From Mycobacterium vicinigordonae (lineage in GTDB: Bacteria > Actinomycetota > Actinomycetes > Mycobacteriales > Mycobacteriaceae), in assembly GCF_013466425.1 (NCBI RefSeq), contig NZ_CP059165.1:3100001-3164000 (forward strand): DNA of 64,000 nucleotides. The letters run 5' to 3'. Of the stretch, positions 62,507 to 64,000 are shown piece after piece. The position numbers were made by a program, and so were the translations under genes. Each line of letters starts with the position of its first letter. Positions within the stretch are counted from its first letter, which is position 1. The notes beneath the pieces are model-generated. The model searched no databases. It was not told the origin of the DNA and saw only the letters and a list, made by a program, of their open reading frames with translations.

Positions 62507-62923
62507 CTAATCGGCATCCAGCACGGCATCGGAGCTATACACCCCGAGCAGGTCGCGGGCCGAGACGATCCCCATCAGCTCGCCGTCGCGCTCGACCAGG
62601 ATGTGCCGGATGTAGTGCTCCATCATCTGGGTTGCGACTTCGTCGACGGTGGCGTCGGCATCGCACCACACGAGTTTCGCGCTGGCTACCTCAGCGGCGC
62701 GGACAGCGTTGGGGTTCTTGCCATCTGCGACGACCCGAAGCACATCGCGCTCGCTGAGCAGCGCCGACGGCCAGGTTTCCTCGCCCACCAGGATCGCGCC
62801 GACATTGACGGCGGCCATCGCGGCGGCCGCGTCCGCAACGGTGGCGTCGGGCGCAACACGGGCAACGGGATCGCCGACGACGGAGGACACGGGCAGGGCC
62901 CCAGCTGAAGAGGAGGTAGTCAT
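62507..62923 (-). CDS. CBS-domain pair protein
   Basis: A 138-residue protein made of two CBS domains: VVGDPVARVAPDATVADAAAAMAAVNVGAILVGE (about 16-49) then WCDADATVDEVATQMMEHYIRHILVERDGELMGIVSARDLL (about 91-131). CBS pairs bind adenosyl ligands such as AMP or SAM and regulate partner proteins. No partner domain is fused. It lies convergent to the amidohydrolase gene, with 5 bases between, and follows fabG3 on the same strand by about 75 bases. The role is unknown. Confidence 0.9.
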   Translation of the reverse strand: MTTSSSAGALPVSSVVGDPVARVAPDATVADAAAAMAAVNVGAILVGEETWPSALLSERDVLRVVADGKNPNAVRAAEVASAKLVWCDADATVDEVATQMMEHYIRHILVERDGELMGIVSARDLLGVYSSDAVLDAD

Positions 62924-62999
62924 ATCACCATGCTCATGGCCGGTACCGGTCGGCTCTAGTGACTTCGGTCCTCAGTTTCCAGGGCCTTCGCGCACCCGG

Positions 63000-63782
63000 T
63001 TAGGTCACCCATTCGGGCTGTTCGGCGGTATCGACCGCGGAGAAGTCTTTATGGCCGAGACCCGCCACGCATCCGCCGTCGACGACGAATTCCGAGCCGG
63101 TGGAATAGCTGGACTCGTCACTGGCCAGGTACACCACCAGGTTGGAGACCTCTTCGGGTTCGGCGGCCCGGCCGAGGGCGGTCTGGAAGATGTCCTCCGG
63201 GACCCATTCGGTCATCGGAGTTTTGACGAGTCCGGGATGAATCGAGTTCACCCGGATACCGCTGGGACCCAGCTCCAGTGCCGCCGATTTGGTCAGGCCG
63301 CGGACGGCGAACTTGGTTGCGGTGTAACCGTGGCAGGCGATGGTACCGGCGATCCCCTCGATGGAGGAGATGTTGATGATGGACCCGCGGCCCGCTTCCT
63401 TCATGGGCTTGACGACCGCGCGGATGCCTAGGAAGACACCGGTCAGGTTGATGTCCAGGATTCGTTGCCACTCAGACAGGGCGTAGTCCTCGAATGTACC
63501 GATGTTGATGATGCCGGCGTTGTTCACCAAAATGTCGAGGCGGCCGAACTCCTGGAGCGCGGTTGCGACGGCGGCGTCCCACTGCTCGGGCAGGGTCACG
63601 TCGAGGCGTAGATAGCGCGCTGCCTCGCCGACCTCGGCGGCGAGCGCCTTGCCTTCGTCGTCGAGGATGTCACCGAATACCACCCTGGCTCCCTCGGCGA
63701 CCAGTTTCCGGACGTGGGCCGCGCCCATCCCGCGGGCGCCCCCACTAATCAGTGCGACTTTGTCAGTCAGACGGTTCGGCAT
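63000..63782 (-). CDS. fabG3: FabG3, 3-alpha/20-beta-hydroxysteroid dehydrogenase
   Basis: A 260-residue SDR very similar to M. tuberculosis FabG3 (Rv2002): LTDKVALISGGARGMGAAHVRKLV, GDILDDEGKALAAEV, NISSIEG with catalytic serine, HGYTATKFAVRGLT with YxxxK, and the terminal QPEWVT. It reduces steroid carbonyl groups with NADH. The ATG at 63782 gives the conserved MPNRLTDKV start and has GGAGGGT about 5 bases before it; upstream in-frame codons to 63941 are not conserved. A perfect 8-bp palindrome lies 83 bases upstream. Confidence 0.93.
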   Translation of the reverse strand: MPNRLTDKVALISGGARGMGAAHVRKLVAEGARVVFGDILDDEGKALAAEVGEAARYLRLDVTLPEQWDAAVATALQEFGRLDILVNNAGIINIGTFEDYALSEWQRILDINLTGVFLGIRAVVKPMKEAGRGSIINISSIEGIAGTIACHGYTATKFAVRGLTKSAALELGPSGIRVNSIHPGLVKTPMTEWVPEDIFQTALGRAAEPEEVSNLVVYLASDESSYSTGSEFVVDGGCVAGLGHKDFSAVDTAEQPEWVT

Positions 63783-63864
63783 CGACCCTCCTATGGGACA
63801 ACCAGCGTTGGTAGAAGATCCTGACGCGGCCCCGGCGCAAGACACCCGGCACTGCGCAGATCCA

Positions 63865-63890
63865 CCATACATTTCACTAGCGATGTATGG
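63865..63890. promoter_or_regulatory. perfect palindrome CCATACAT-N10-ATGTATGG, candidate operator
   Basis: Eight-base perfect arms are separated by 10 bases, giving a 26-bp site of the size bound by TetR-type dimers. It lies between fabG3 (83 bases downstream on the minus strand) and the start of the plus-strand membrane protein (61 bases away), so it could govern both. Confidence 0.5.
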
Positions 63891-63950
63891 CCGTCGGGTA
63901 GGGCAGAGCACTAGCCACGGACAGCGTCGAATCGGTGGCATCCTGGCCGA

Positions 63951-64000
63951 GTGGGAGTGTTGTTGCGCTTACTTGAACTACTGCTGTTGCTCTTGCCGCT
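63951..64000 (+). CDS. start of a membrane protein (3' cut by the window end)
   Basis: GTG at 63951 opens a frame reading VGVLLRLLELLLLLLPL to the end of the window. The leucine-rich run would be a signal anchor or first membrane helix. Only 16 residues are visible and no ribosome binding site is clear. Confidence 0.35.
   Translation, partial: MGVLLRLLELLLLLLP

Noticed and set aside
1..64000. CRISPR arrays, insertion sequences, prophage, tRNA and rRNA genes
   Set aside because: No spaced repeats, transposase or integrase motifs, or RNA gene sequences were recognised by eye; a covariance-model scan would be needed to exclude a tRNA.

Overview
The window is chromosomal DNA of a mycobacterium, most likely a slow-growing non-tuberculous species. 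The evidence is high GC content, two PPE proteins of the PPW type, close relatives of M. tuberculosis GabD2 (Rv1731), PknF (Rv1746), the FHA-ABC transporter Rv1747, PPE2 (Rv0256c), FabG3 (Rv2002), Rv0458 and an Rv0197-like molybdoenzyme, a WS/DGAT acyltransferase, and an F420-dependent oxidoreductase remnant. M. tuberculosis-like blocks are separated by accessory genes. No rRNA, tRNA, insertion sequence, phage or CRISPR array was seen.

Layout: 1-4.8 kb holds the end of an aldehyde dehydrogenase, an unknown protein, an orphan ParA-like ATPase behind a perfect operator-like palindrome, a DHFR/RibD-like reductase and a thioredoxin-like protein. 4.8-8.1 kb is a ferrous iron operon, feoA-feoB-nifU-like-DUF3253, read leftward from an IdeR-like iron box. 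8.1-11.1 kb has a cyclic-nucleotide-binding protein, a secreted protein and gabD2. At 11.2-12.0 kb lies a decayed F420-dependent oxidoreductase with an exact 19-bp duplication. 12.1-15.7 kb is a two-gene operon for N-acetylglutaminylglutamine amide, an osmolyte dipeptide, followed by a frameshifted DUF6632 gene and a Kef-type antiporter.

17.5-26.6 kb is the most distinctive region: a flavin-dependent halogenase-like enzyme, an 1843-residue iterative-type polyketide synthase (KS-AT-DH-KR-ACP) and a two-gene drug-type ABC exporter. They are tightly spaced or overlapping, so they form one apparent operon for making and exporting a possibly halogenated polyketide. 26.6-36 kb carries a split-barrel flavoprotein, a VIT1-family transporter, an alcohol/aldehyde dehydrogenase pair with its GAF-domain regulator, a WS/DGAT enzyme, a PPE protein and an SRPBCC protein.

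36-46 kb has Tex, an acyltransferase-3 membrane protein, a DUF1295/FAD-oxidoreductase pair behind a perfect match to the KstR operator consensus, another FAD oxidoreductase and an orphan glgX. 46-53 kb has a secreted DUF4185 protein, an SDR divergent from a molybdopterin oxidoreductase, and small mycobacterial proteins. 51.6-55.8 kb is pknF plus the Rv1747 homologue. 55.8-57.8 kb is a PPE2 homologue preceded by a clear cobalamin riboswitch. 57.8-64 kb has an M48 protease, an acyl-CoA ligase/class II aldolase/amidohydrolase operon, a CBS protein, fabG3 behind a perfect palindrome, and the start of a membrane protein cut by the window end.
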